A stretch of DNA of 64,000 nucleotides from Anaspis maculata (Eukaryota > Arthropoda > Insecta > Coleoptera > Scraptiidae), in assembly GCA_949128115.1 (NCBI GenBank), contig OX421963.1, positions 53,563,306 through 53,627,305 on the forward strand, given 5' to 3'. Under the pieces are notes generated by a model. It was given only the letters and a program-made list of their open reading frames with translations. It was not told where the DNA came from and made no database searches. The position numbers were made by a program, and so were the translations under genes. Positions 9,408 through 20,869 of this stretch are shown here, piece after piece. Within the stretch, counting starts at the first letter, position 1. Each line of letters opens with the position of its first letter.

Positions 9408-10694
9408 GGGGCCTTGCAATAGACCTATTTCTTATGGGGAACAGAGACGTTCAGACAAGGATGAATAATTTTAAGCCACACCCCTGGCCAATCAAAGGCC
9501 TTTAATTATTAGGCGCGAAATTCGAGGAAGGCGATACTGTCACAATGAATAAGAATTGTCACTGTCACTTATGACTGCAACCTGTGTCGTGTCGCTACAC
9601 TGATCGAATTAACTCGAAAAAGGCCCGTTTGTTGTGTGAAAAGTTGTCCGCACAAGTCCAAGGGAATATCTCCCCCAAATGTTCCGTTCCACGGTTTTTC
9701 TGCCGACGAAAATAAGCTGAATAAATGGATGACCGTCACTGGAAGACACCGGCATCAGGAAGAATTCAAAGGCGAACGAAACGACTTCAGCTGTTTTACA
9801 AGTTGCACAAGGCCAAAAGCGGGCTCGCCCAAATCACTGTTCAAAGTGCTGGGAATGCTATCTCACCTTCCTATTTGGCGATTACCTACTGCAACTTCAC
9901 AACAAAACCTCAATATTCTGCTTCAGTTTTGGTGTGATCACGGCACTTCAGAGTGGAAGATTTCTATTCATCCAGTGATTGGTACAAAGAAGACGCTGAA
10001 AACAAATGCTGTTCCGGACATTTTCTTGAGAAGCTTGTTTCTTTTTCTGGCTCCTGTAGCACTCCGCTTTCACCTCCAGGTTATTCACAAGTACGTCTTC
10101 AGAATATCCTTCCGCACTATACTTCAACCCCTTATCACGCTGGTTCCCCTTCATTTGATGCTTACACTCTTATAAAAAAAGTAAAGCGTAGTCGAGTCTG
10201 TAGGTTGCAGCGTGGCAAGACTTTTGCTCCACATTTTGGTTCTGTTCTACTGACAACCAGCGCTGACAACTGATGACAAATTGTAACAAATCGTTGTCAG
10301 GGGTAATGACAAGTAGAAAGTCAGTGGCACTGACAGAGTTGCCATGGGAGATTGTGAGGCAAATCTCGCCAATGAGCGGCGATAGGAGGCAAAAGAGGCG
10401 TGAAAAAGAAATAGGTCCATTGAAAAACTCAACGTGAGGTCGCCACTACTGTAGGGGGCGCCTACTTCGATAAAGCGACCGTAACGACGCGAAAAAGAGG
10501 GGAGTTTGAGTAGTTTGACCAGTAACTGACAGTGACTGGAGACGTCAAGCAAGAAACAGAGGTTATCCAAATTTCAAATCAAGACATAAAATGACGGACG
10601 TCGGTCGCTGAAGCGTCAACGCCGTCAAAATCGTTGAATTTGCCCCCAACGGTCGTGGCGCCCTCGGTGTGTAAAAGTGGCAGTGCAAGGCCCC
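9408..10694 (+). mobile_element. DNA element carrying a decayed THAP gene
   Basis: Bounded by GGGGCCTTGCA and TGCAAGGCCCC and inserted in a tandem repeat. A second inverted pair, AGACCTATTTCTT (9421) and AAGAAATAGGTCC (10405-10417), sits inside, so this may be one element or a THAP element of about 1 kb nested in a smaller one. The last 277 bp closely match 57580-57857. THAP coding suggests the P-element superfamily, but no 8-bp target duplication is evident. Confidence 0.6.
9603..10024 (+). pseudogene. THAP zinc-finger pseudogene
   Basis: A reading frame with CCVKSC (first zinc cysteines), then VPFHGFSADENKLNKW and GR, is the first half of a THAP DNA-binding domain (C2CH zinc finger, as in P-element transposases). 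The expected VCSxHF motif appears in another frame at about 9930-9965 (SRHFRVEDF), with the zinc cysteine codon reading TGA. The terminal AVPxxF motif (LKTNAVPDIF, to 10024) is back in the first frame. About 140 nt of unexplained sequence separates the halves. There is no in-frame ATG before CCVKSC. I judge it dead: one stop at a zinc ligand, one frame change, no start. Confidence 0.7.
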
Positions 10695-11045
10695 ATTTCA
10701 GTCAGCTATCAATATAGTGAAAGAATTAGATCGCTATGTCTTCAGGTTCATGTTTTACATTTATCTCTCACTTCGGGGGCGGCGTGTGGGGGCGGCGTGT
10801 GGGAGCGACAGCGTTCGGCTGAGCAAATGTTGCATGTTGCACAATTTGAGTTGGCAGTTCCTAAATGTTTAAGGGAACATCTCAATCAGTAACATTTGTG
10901 AAAGTTGCACTTTTTATCATTTGGGGGCGGAATCTGGGGGCGGCGACTAACCAAAAGTAGCCTATCCTTTCCCATTTTTAGTCAGCTATTTATATACCGA
11001 AAGAATCAGATCGCTATGTCTTCGGGTTTATGTTTTTCATTTTAA
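10695..11045 (+). repeat. Continuation of the 270-bp tandem repeat
   Basis: Repeats the GAAAGAATTAGATCG and TATGTCTTC wording at 10721 and 11000, with an expanded GGGGGCGGCGTGTG stretch near 10775. Confidence 0.7.
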
Positions 11046-11470
11046 AGTGATTGGAAATTGTGGAAAAGTGGAAATTCGAGAAGGGCACCTCAAGATCTAT
11101 AATACTGCCAAGTTTCAAAAATATCAGACAACCTTCAAAAAAGGCCGGAATTTAGCATATCTTATAAAGACAATTTTGACAGTTTCCCGAGATGACGTTT
11201 GTAAATTCAGGTATGAAATAAGAAGAGAATTTTTTTGTCTACAAAATGACGTTCCAGATGTTGAAATCCGTTGAAAAACAAACGAGCTACAGCCAGTTTA
11301 ATATTACCAGATTAAGCCCATTTTGGCGCCTCCACCATATTTGCCTGCAGCAGATGTCAATATTCCACCATAATTTTTCATGGTCCTTGATCGCCCAGGA
11401 GTCGATTAGGACATATCTCTATATATCTTCACGAAGTTGCACACAGCCAAGCCTTTTTTGACCCTATGCC
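11046..11470 (+). repeat. Dispersed repeat R1, uninterrupted copy
   Basis: About 420 bp containing CACCTCAAGATCTATAATAC, TGACGTTCCAGATG and GCAGATGTCAATATTCCACC. It recurs at 56398-56985 (minus) and 60700-64000 (plus, split by insertions). It is non-coding, and useful as the empty-site reference for two palindromes at the right edge. Confidence 0.8.
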
Positions 11471-12630
11471 CCCAGACTAATTATATTCGAACCCATACGC
11501 GAAATACGTAATAATATTGTCGAACCAAGAAAAATGATTTGAACGCAAAAAGAAATCAAAGTGGAATCCTGGATATCTGGATTCATACCAGAATATTATA
11601 TCAATCATTTTCTCTCGCGCAAAGCGATTTTTCTGTGTTCGACAATTTTCAGACTGACTAACTGACAGCGTCATCACGGCCGACTCAGTTTTTGAAAAAA
11701 GTCAGAAAAATCGCAAACGTGAAAATTTCCAATTACCTATCTCGAAAAATATGAAGTTAAAAGGTAGGGTACCCCTAGTAAAAATTTAAGAGGATAAAAA
11801 AAGGTTTCGGATAGCGTTATAAAATTGGGGGCATTTGAAAAAAAATGAGTTATGATATTTTGAAAATTATGAAGTTTGATTTTTTTGTGAACTGTAACAT
11901 AATATTAGGATATTGGTATTTGATCTGACTATCACCATGTCAAGTTTTATATCTTGGTTTTGAAAATCAAGGCTGCTACAATTTTTTTACGCAAACTCTG
12001 AAAATGCGATTTTTTTTCAGTTTTTAATTTTTAGTTAGTAACAGTGCTACACAATTGAAGAAGAAAAATACAGGCATAAGACAGTTTAAAAAGCTGAACA
12101 CAAAAATGCAAAAAAAATATGGGATGTCCCATTTTAAAAAATCGGCGTTCTATTTATCTGGTCAGAATGGGACACCTGCATAACTGAAAATAATTTCGGG
12201 TCATAGGTCTCATCAAACTATATAACTTTTCTCTTAGATTTTTTGTTCTACCTTGAACGGTAAGGCCGCTATGGGATAATTACGCTAGGATGGACCACCT
12301 GTAAATAAGGCTTCTGAAAATTTTGCACTACTTATTCTTTAATGATCTCCAAAACATTCTTTACCAAAGGGTCGATAGCTGGGTCACCACAGGCAGTCAG
12401 TGGCAGCAGCTTTTCATGAAAGTATAAAAATATAATAAAATCTTACTGCCTAACTACCTATTTTGCTATCAAACCATCTTTAATTTGAAATTGCATCGGA
12501 CCATTCGTGTAATATTTATAGGTAGGTAGATAACTACCTACTAGCACTACAGCAGTCTTATATTGTATAAAATATAAAATTAATACCTACTAAATATTAG
12601 TATATCTTCAACTTTTTGCCCTAACGATCT
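11471..12630. other. AT-rich spacer, no gene seen
   Basis: Between repeat R1 and the 3' side of GFOD. It has poly-T tracts and TAGGTAGGTAG-type short repeats near 12520. No coding motif was found. Confidence 0.5.
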
Positions 12631-12638
12631 CTTTAGAT

Positions 12639-12644
12639 TTTATT
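12639..12644 (-). terminator. Candidate polyadenylation signal for GFOD
   Basis: AATAAA on the minus strand about 230 nt past the GFOD stop. No transcript evidence. Confidence 0.4.
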
Positions 12645-12871
12645 AACTGAGACACCAATAAAGCCAACAAATCCAGTTCATAATAATTGAACAAGAAGCT
12701 CAGAAACTGTATCATCATTCACCACAATACTTCATCTTTTTTACAATGTTAATATCAAGTTACATTCTTATTAATGAAACGTGTCCGCTGAGCGATTTTC
12801 ATTGATGCATGTGAAATCTCATTGGAATCATCAATAATTTGTGTTTCACTGAATCAATTCATTTTAAACTT

Positions 12872-14035
12872 TCAAGACATTGAAATGGCAGTTCTTCGGA
12901 CAGCAGCACTCAACAGAGCATTTGTATCAGGCTGCTCAGTCATTACATCAACTTTGACCCACTGCCTGGTCTTAGAAGACTGCTTTACAGCACTGAGTAC
13001 GGCCTGCACATACAAACCATCATCGAAATTGGCAGCTGAACAGACCGGTTCCTTAACCCATCCTGCTTTTTCCTTTACAGGCAAAAATGCTTCCCTCAAA
13101 GCAGAAACCATCTTACAAATGCCTTTGATGAATGGCTTTGGCAGACTCAAATTCGGAACGGCACATTGCAAATCCTCCACGTCCAAGTACAGCACTTCTT
13201 CATTGCCTTTGTTTCTCCTGCCAAACAAGTCTCCACCTCTAACCACCAAGTGCCCAGTTGTACTGCAAATCATCACCTCCTGTTGAAACGTGCTTTGTGT
13301 GTGGCTATTCAAAGTGGCTGTCACCAAAGTACCATTCGAAAGTTCCATTTGAAAACAGCAAAAATCTGGTGCAGAAATATTTCTTATCCCGTTTATGCTC
13401 CCGTTAGTTTTGGAGAAAGTCCGGATCAAGCCGTGAACTCTCACCGCCTTTTGCTTGGTTAAAAACGTCACCAGATCTACCACATGACTTCCAATCAAAT
13501 TCAAAGTTCCACCCCCCATGGTATCATCACATTTCCAATTGAAAGTCTCTGATTCAGTGAACAGTGAACCAGACTGGATCCGAATGTCGATCAGCGTGAT
13601 CGGCATTTCCAGATAGTTCTCATTGATGGCTTTCCGCATCTGGGTGAAGGCCGGCAAAAACCTGAATGGGTGGTTTATCAGGGAAATCAACGAGGGGTAG
13701 TATTGTCCAGCTCGGACCATTTTCAAAGCATCGCACTGATTAAGTCCGGCCGGTTTGTCGCAGACTATGTGCTTGCCTATGCCCAGGGCTTTGACGGAAA
13801 TCTGGGCGTGTAAATTAGGCGAGCAGAGGACGAAGATCAAGTCGACGTCTTTGCGAAGAAGGACGTCGTCGATTTTGTTGGTGAAAAAGGGAATGTGGAG
13901 TTCTTTGGCAGCTTCTTGGGCGTCCTGGAGGGTCTGGCTCCAGATCGCTTCTATTTTGAAGTTGTTGTCACGCAGGATCGGGACCAATGCTTTGACGACG
14001 GGGCCAGTGCCGAAGACTCCTATGCCTGGCAACAT
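12872..14035 (-). CDS. GFOD2: Glucose-fructose oxidoreductase domain protein (GFOD1/2 family)
   Basis: 387 residues, close to the 385-390 of animal GFOD1/2, in one uninterrupted coding exon. N-terminal Rossmann fold with the dinucleotide-binding loop GVFGTG (6-11), then VDLIFVLCSPNLHAQ and the DKP motif (93-95) that corresponds to EKP of the Gfo/Idh/MocA family. The C-terminal half has GGGTLNLIGSHVVDL (174-188), with the family histidine at 184. Substrate is unknown for the animal proteins, so an enzymatic role is only inferred. The ATG directly follows a good acceptor (TTGTAATTTCAG), which implies a 5' UTR intron. The MLPGIGVFGTG start matches the family, so the start is secure. Choice between GFOD1 and GFOD2 is nominal. 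No signal peptide is obvious. Confidence 0.93.
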   Translation of the reverse strand: MLPGIGVFGTGPVVKALVPILRDNNFKIEAIWSQTLQDAQEAAKELHIPFFTNKIDDVLLRKDVDLIFVLCSPNLHAQISVKALGIGKHIVCDKPAGLNQCDALKMVRAGQYYPSLISLINHPFRFLPAFTQMRKAINENYLEMPITLIDIRIQSGSLFTESETFNWKCDDTMGGGTLNLIGSHVVDLVTFLTKQKAVRVHGLIRTFSKTNGSINGIRNISAPDFCCFQMELSNGTLVTATLNSHTQSTFQQEVMICSTTGHLVVRGGDLFGRRNKGNEEVLYLDVEDLQCAVPNLSLPKPFIKGICKMVSALREAFLPVKEKAGWVKEPVCSAANFDDGLYVQAVLSAVKQSSKTRQWVKVDVMTEQPDTNALLSAAVRRTAISMS

Positions 14036-14477
14036 CTGAAATTACAAGTGTAATTTCAAATTATCCTGATTTTTCAATAAACAAGCCCTTTACGTTTTCT
14101 CTTTAGTTCCTAATTCCACTTGCACGGTAAATGGGGTAACAAGTTTGTGCTTTCTCTCAAAAATAAAAAAAAAACATCAACACTCGACTCGAGTCACTGT
14201 CACGACTGTCACGACCAGGGCCTGTGCACTCTATAGCAGCGTGAAGGGACACGGTTATGCAGTGACGCTAGATGGCGCAAATTCAAATTATGCCGGTAAA
14301 ACACTCGCCCTGCATTACCGCTGTCCTGTCGTGTTTTCGACATTTCTCGTGGTCACTTTGGCAGCGGCCATTTTCGTTCTTGTTGTGAATGCTGCGAAGA
14401 GTCGATACGTATTTATCCTAATCCAGTGTGTTTAACAAGTGTTTTCGAAATTTTTTTTGCTTTCATCTTGATTCAAG

Positions 14478-14731
14478 ATGGCAAAAAAAGACCGTGTTGT
14501 GTTTTTGGATGCGGGGACAAAACTGCGGCGAGGTAAGTTGTAAAAATGAAAACAAATGAACATAACCTCAAAAAAACCTGTTGCTTCTTCCATGCTTTTT
14601 AAGTTATGATGATAATAATGTTTGTTTTCTTAGGTACTCAATCCCCAAAGAGAAGCGGGTGCGCGATATTTGGGTCGAAAGTCCTTTCAATAATAAGCGA
14701 TTCAATTGTAAAATGATTGTTGTATTATGTT
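14478..14731 (+). pseudogene. THAP-like two-exon fragment
   Basis: A frame reading KKRPCCVFGCGDKTAA ends at a GTAAGT donor (14532). A matching acceptor TTTTCTTAG (to 14634) opens an in-phase exon RYSIPKEKRVRDIWVESPF, which ends at a stop after about 20 more residues. CCVFGC plus RDIW fits the first half of a THAP zinc finger; the C-x2-H half is missing. The nearby ATG (14478) is out of frame because the following A-run has seven bases; one more base would bring it into frame. It is either a sequencing or homopolymer error, a decayed gene, or a gene with another upstream exon. Confidence 0.5.
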
Positions 14732-14734
14732 GAA

Positions 14735-15790
14735 TATTGTCGTAGGCTAAGGATTTCAGATTGTAAAAAAAAATAATCTAACTTGGTATGTACATAACGT
14801 GTATGTATGTGTATTACATAAATACATCTGTAGTTACACCAAAAAAGTGTAAGTTACCTTTGCTGTATTATGTTAAATAATGTCAAATAATTTAGTCTAA
14901 TTTCTAATTTAGTATGTACATACATAACGTGTATCTATGTGTATTTGTTTGTTTGATAGTACATAAATACATTGGCATTAAAACCTAAAAAGTGTTAAGT
15001 TACTGACCCTTTCTCTTAAATAATGAAGTTTTCTCAGATATTGGATAGGACCAATATAAATTTCAAATTTCGCGCTATATCTAAATTTCATATTTCGCGC
15101 TATATTTCTTACATCCCAAATTACAGAAATCTACTCTTCTCGGTTGAAATTTGGTTTTGGTTATATGCAGCGTTCAGAGATGGCGCTTTGAAACATGTGT
15201 CCGGCTGATTGCCTATAGAGTGGGCTATCTCTACCTTGCCACCTCCGGTCACGACTGACAACAACTGACAATGCGGTGACAGGCAGTTACCGCGACAGCC
15301 CATAAGCGCGACACACCCCAACCCCCCAACCGCTACACGTGGCAACGCTGCACGGCTGTCAAAAAGCAAAATGTCACATCTTGGCGAAATGTGGATCTGC
15401 CAATCTGATTCCCCCTTTCCCCCTGCACCCTTTTGACCATTCGGCAATGCCGCATCGAAGTGTCAAAATGCACGTGCTCCACAACACTCCACAACAATAA
15501 GTGCAATTTTTTTGTTGGTGTCTATAGGCGATTTACATTAGAAAAACGCCACCTGGTGTAGAGCTCGGTACTTGATCGTCGAGGACGTTTTTGCGAGGAA
15601 AACCTACTCCGACGTCTAGTAGCCTAGGTGGGCACTAGTGGATACCTGTAATACCCACATATTGACATGGAAATTTGACAAGTAGAAATAATCTGAAAAA
15701 GGGGTTTGCACAAGGAGGTTAGAATATAAGGAGGGAACGTAACCCAGCTTGTAGGCGAGGAAATTTGATGCGGAACGGGGTGAGGGGAAG
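14735..15790. other. Spacer, no gene seen
   Basis: Contains two copies of a TTAGTATGTACATAACGTGTAT-like tract (about 14780 and 14910) and two copies of a TTTCGCGCTATAT motif near 15070-15105. Open frames are short, without family motifs. Confidence 0.45.
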
Positions 15791-15798
15791 TCATGTAT

Positions 15799-18690
15799 TT
15801 GAGTATGCAACCCGTAAGTTATGAACCACCCGAAGGCACACGAATCACAGAGGTCTATCCCACAGAATTATACAGCAAAGTGACAGCATATCATTCGTTT
15901 TTGTGGTTAAATTTTTCCATTTGTCAGTTTCGCTCTTCAATGTGGCATTTTCAGTCGCTTTTGAGGTTTTTTAATGTGAAAACCACAGCGATCGCCGTTC
16001 AGAGACAGTTTTTCCAAGCAGAAGACAATCCAAACTAGAAAATACTGTTGCACAAGTAAGTGAACCTGGAACAATAAATTTTGAAGTTACGAATATGCCC
16101 AATTCAAGATTTGCAGCTCCAAATGATTTGATTGTATCCTCTACGACGTGTGCCCCTGTTCAGTGCCGAATTAAAAAGGACATAACCGCCTTGCGAACTC
16201 ATGGAAGACCAAACAAATGAAAAGCTCGAGCAAGCCAAAGTATGCCTCCTGCACTGCCCAGTGCACAGCTGCTGTGTACCTACCTATTTAACCTAGTACA
16301 GTTACCAATATTGTGCGTACGGACCTACGTGTGTGTTGTACTAGTGTGCACCTACACCGGATAATTCATACTTATAAAATGGAAGCAAGTCAATTAGGTA
16401 ATTGAGAGTCAAAAATGCCACAACATTTTGATAATATTGGTTTTATCTTTCCAAATTCAAGGATGCCTATTTTTGGATTTCACAGGCACGATCGAAGAGA
16501 AGATACTGCCTTTTACTCAAGAAGAAAGTGAACAAAGAAAAGAAAAAAGTCACTTGAAGTATGACCGCCTCGGCCCAGTCAACCTTCAAGTTCTTTTGTG
16601 CATAGGTGATGATTTGATGAAATGGATATGATGTGAGGCTTAGCTTTAGGAGGCCTAGATCTTAGTTTAGAGCACCATGATGAAAGGCATTGAAAAACTA
16701 CAGAATAATGATGAATCAGAAGAACGATACTGCTTGGCCCAAGAATTATTATTGAAACTTGAGTAAATCTCTTCGAAAATTTACAATTGAAAATAACTTT
16801 TCCATATTCAAGATCTCTGAACCTCACCAGAACATTCCATAATCAATAAGGAAGGATCGAGCACTACTGGTGGTCTCTGAAGAAGTAATGGAAAGATGGA
16901 GTGAATATTTCCAAGAGTTACTGAGTGCACAACCAAGGTAGACTGATGAAGACGACATTAACAAAGAAAATACGATCGAAGACAGAAATGAAGGGACGCT
17001 AACAGAAGACCTGAAAGAACAAAAGCATTCCTGAAACTGAAAAACGGCAAAGCTTCTGGACATGATAAATTTACATCAGAGATAATAAATAGCTTTGGGA
17101 GAAGAGGGAAAAAGATTGCTGCTGGAAATCTACAATATAAAGCATAGAAAAGAAAAGGGGGTTCTTAACGAGTGTGCAAACCATAAATGCATCACCTTGC
17201 TGAACATGCCAATGAAAATATACAACTACTGGGAAAGAAACTGAAAAAGACAATAGAGTCAACGTTGCTGAACACTCAAAGTGGACTCCGATAAAAAGGT
17301 AGCGTGCAAAGCCTCATCTTCACAATGCATCAAAAAATTCAGAGAGCAACGAGGAGTGAAAAAGAAACTAACTAGTGCTATAAAAAGTCTGTACAAGAAT
17401 ACCACCAGTATTATGTACTACTAAGACACTAATAAATAAAAAAGAAGTAACAAAGAAGACCAAGCTGAAAGTACCTATAATACGATTTTCAGATCAGTAC
17501 TAACTGATGACTCACAGGTGAGACATGGAGACATGGCTTATCTAAGAGAATGCAGAAGAAGCGTGAAGCAACGGAAATGAAGTATGCGTCTGCGGAGTAA
17601 AAAAAAAATACTGAGGAGACACAATTCGTAACCCCGAGTAAGAAAAGAGCTAAGATGAGGCCTGCAACAAAATTTGTAGATAAGGGACAACTGAGTTGTT
17701 GAGGACGCCTAGAGAGCATGAACGAAGATAGACCAGTAGAACGATAAGCGAGAATGACAGGAATAAGAAATCAGGAAAGACAAAAAGAAGCATACGACGC
17801 AACAGTAAGATAAATAACAGAAAATTGACTGAGCTGGAATAAAGGAAGAACGCTCGCTGAAGACAAGAGACGATGAGAAGTTCATACATCAAGAAAAAAT
17901 TGATACTTGATGTCGAGAAAGAACTGAGTTTTATTGTTGATATTTTATGAAAATGTTACATTTTTATTTGTATTATTCACACTACGCCGCAAAATAAAAG
18001 GATGTTGATAAATATAAAACAAAATTCGACTGCCACATCTTGTCATCATCAGTGTTGCACCTCTTCTGTTTTCTTTCAATCTTTGTCATCCATTTCAGCC
18101 CTTTTTCGTCATCTCCCAACTATTGCCTCAGAGTTCTGCCCTCCTTCAGCGATTCCTGACATGACCTCAAGTGCTCCATCGTCTCACTCCTTTCCACAAC
18201 ATGATATACCCTGGTAGCTTCCAGTAGCTACTCGTCTGTACCCCATCACCACACCACAACCGTGCAAATCGCTGCTTCCAGCCTTCACGTTTGGATTAAG
18301 CGTGCATCTAGGCACTTTGCCTTGTAGCTCTTTGTATTCTTGGTTTGGCATATCTAGAGTCTTGTAGCTTGTTTATCTGCACCTGCTTCTGTTCGTCTGT
18401 GTTCCTTCTGTTCTGCTTTCCATTTCTGCTACGCTATGCCTTTTTGCTTTTTCTGCTCGAAACATTTCTTTCTGGGCGGTGACCGCTAGTGGTCTTGGCA
18501 TCCAAAAGCCATGAAAGCTACTGATTCCGCCATTATGAAAAAGGGAGATTGGTAAAGGAAAAACACAAACACAAAAACTGACTGATTCTGTCACTACGCT
18601 ATTCGCAGTGACAGATTCATGAATCTGTGGGATGGACCTCTGTGACTCGTGGTCGTGTGCCTTCGTGTGGTTCATAACTTACGGGTTGCA
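15799..18690. mobile_element. Element bounded by about 90-bp inverted repeats
   Basis: 15799-15890 (GTATGCAACCCGTAAGTTATG onward) recurs inverted and diverged at 18600-18690. The 2.7 kb between them includes a decayed LINE. No transposase or clear target duplication is seen. Confidence 0.45.
16830..17905 (+). pseudogene. Decayed RTE-type LINE reverse transcriptase
   Basis: Short in-frame islands match the order of a non-LTR retrotransposon ORF: EEVMERWSEYFQELL (16880), LKNGKASGHDKFTSEII (17035), a SLIFTMHQKIQ stretch (about 17310), and a C-terminal GRLESMNEDRPVER (about 17703). Many stops and frameshifts separate them. The EVxERWxEYFxELL and KNGKAxGxD pattern is typical of RTE/BovB-like elements. 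Not functional. Confidence 0.6.
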
Positions 18691-18699
18691 TACCCAGAA

Positions 18700-19360
18700 C
18701 GTGACGTCACACGGCTTCACTTTTTTGAGCTCATGTTCCCTCCTGCTATAATTATAACCTCCTTGGGTTTGCATTTGTGTCTCTTATTTCATGTTATGGT
18801 TAGCGTATTTAGCAGGTTTTTAGTAGATCGAGCTCCAGAGGTGCGCAGCTGAAAGACTACGCCACCAGCAATGCACTACATTATTGCAATAAAAAAAGAC
18901 AACGTTTACGTCGCGAACACAGAGGTAGCTACGGCGAGCTTGTTAGAATGAAAAATGCGGATCTCCAGCTGAAGTCGAAGCAGGAAATCTTTAGAAAAAA
19001 GCGAGGAAAAAAGGTAGGTGGTGGTTGACTCTGCACGGCCAGCCCGAGGTGATTTTTTCTTGGCTGGCAGGCTGGTCGACGGGCTTGTGTGTTTCCCTCC
19101 GTGCGGGTGTGACAGAGTCTGTTGCTCTTCCTTGGGCGGAAGCTATGGATGATTTCGAGAAAGGTCTGTGACGACGCTGGTCATCAACATGGGGCCCAAT
19201 AACGAGCCTATGGGGTCCCAAGGGTTCACAGGAACGAAAGTTTGCTTGTAGCGTACTGCACAAGACAGCAAAGTGACAGTTTTGACATGCCACCAATTGA
19301 CGTAACCACCGCCGTTGCCGGACGACAACTTACACCAGTTCTAAAAATTAATGCCCTAAA
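18700..19360. other. Spacer, no gene seen
   Basis: No supported gene. Open frames on both strands lack family motifs. CGTGACGTCA near 18700 is a CRE-like word, most likely chance. Confidence 0.4.
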
Positions 19361-19369
19361 ACTTCCTCG

Positions 19370-20700
19370 ACGAAACGGCCATTTTCCCCAATAAGGTCAA
19401 TCGCCTATTGTTATCGAACATCGAACAAGTAGAGCACTACAAATATCTAGGAACAGTAATGGGATGTTTTCAGCGTAGTTGAAGAAACTCTGCTAGATGT
19501 CCCTAGTGGTTCGTAAGGGGCTTGGGAACATTTGTGTTCTGTATGTTGACAGCTCAACCGACTGCTTGTTGTCGTTCAAAATTGAAATGTAACCCGTGAA
19601 TGTAACCCAAAAAATGTAGCGACGTTTATCAAAAGTGTCAAAGTCTGAAGTGTTGAGTTTCGCTGGCCATTCTTTGTTCGTTGAACAATAACAACGAACG
19701 TGAACTGCAGCAAAACCATGCCTGTAAGGTCAAGGAATAAGAAAGTGCAACTGACGCTACTTAATTTTGAATTCAACACTTCGCCGAAGTGCTCGTCTGA
19801 AGATGCTCAACAGAGTTTAGTTTGGGTGTTATGGTTCTGGTCTCCTCCTGCTTCCTGCTTTGTGTGAAAGAAAAGGCGACATGAGAATACGAGTTAGAAT
19901 CATTGATAAAACCTGGTAGTTTTTGCATAATCTTGTTTATTAAAAACGTTCCTAAAATAATTTGCATGGCTTTCACTCGACCTCCTCGCATAGCGCGTTG
20001 AAGTTTACGTTCAATTCAGTGGTTGTGGCTACTCTCTGGTTGTAGTCTGCAGTCTGCACTACACCTTCTAGTCTCTTCAGGCTCTCAAGCTACAAAGCTA
20101 TCCACAGAACCATTTGTGGCCGCGCCTTCCACAGGGTGCGTGCTTCTTTCTTCTTTGTGTGAACAGAAATGTATACCGCAATTTCGTCACATCACCCAGC
20201 AATAAGAAAATTGTGTTCGAAGTTCAATCGATTTCTATTATTGTATCTTCATCTATACCAAGTTGTTCAGCACCAAGGAGCTTCCGTACAAAGGCCGTGC
20301 GTGATGATACGGGAATGGGAAATCTGGAACTGACAACAGCTGCCACATAGACAATTTAGCATTTGGCATATTTGGCAACGACTCTATGGCAACGACCGCA
20401 ACCTGTTGCAGAACCGTCACATTCAAAAATCCCGCTGAAATATCATGGCAGCCAAACTGCGTCAGTGTCGCCAATTTATGATAATTGAATGTTTCTCAGC
20501 CCCTTACGAACTACCAGGGACCATAGATAAGCCAGGGACATCGGACATCTATTGAGAACCTGTCAGGAAAACATCCCATTGGAGGGAACGGAAGACAGGA
20601 CAGAGAAGTGAATGAAAGAATTGCTATGGTGCGAAGAATATACAACTCCCATGGCCCATCCCATGAGAAAAACATTTTTCGGGAAGAGAGAAGTTACAAA
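19370..20700 (+). pseudogene. LINE C-terminal fragment split by an insertion
   Basis: Left of an inserted element the frame reads QVEHYKYLGTVM (to about 19463), a phrase common to LINE C-termini. Right of it the reading resumes as GRQDREVNERIAMVRRIYNS (from about 20590), the segment that normally follows. The approximately 1.1 kb between them is the inserted element. Confidence 0.55.
19460..20575. mobile_element. TIR element inserted in the LINE fragment
   Basis: Ends ATGGGATGTTTTC and GAAAACATCCCAT are inverted repeats. A second pair, GTTCGTAAGGGGCT (about 19508) and AGCCCCTTACGAAC (20498-20511), lies inside. It splits a recognisable LINE reading frame. No transposase is recognised in the interior; a 46-codon ORF starts at 19719 without known motifs. 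Confidence 0.6.
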
Positions 20701-20869
20701 GGAAATAAGAGGTGGTAACTCCAACACTGATTTAATGGGAGCGACTCGTGACCCTTATCTTAAGCTTGATTATCTGAACATTTTAAACTTCAATTTGGTC
20801 CTTTCTGACGCGGTAAACACAGCCACCCAAGTTTTCACTACTGACTATAACTGGTAAGGAAGCAGAAAT

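Noticed and set aside
9953..10020. A CSGHF motif looking like the THAP C-x2-H
   Set aside because: It is in a different frame from the AVPDIF end, and a better VxSRHF match lies just upstream.
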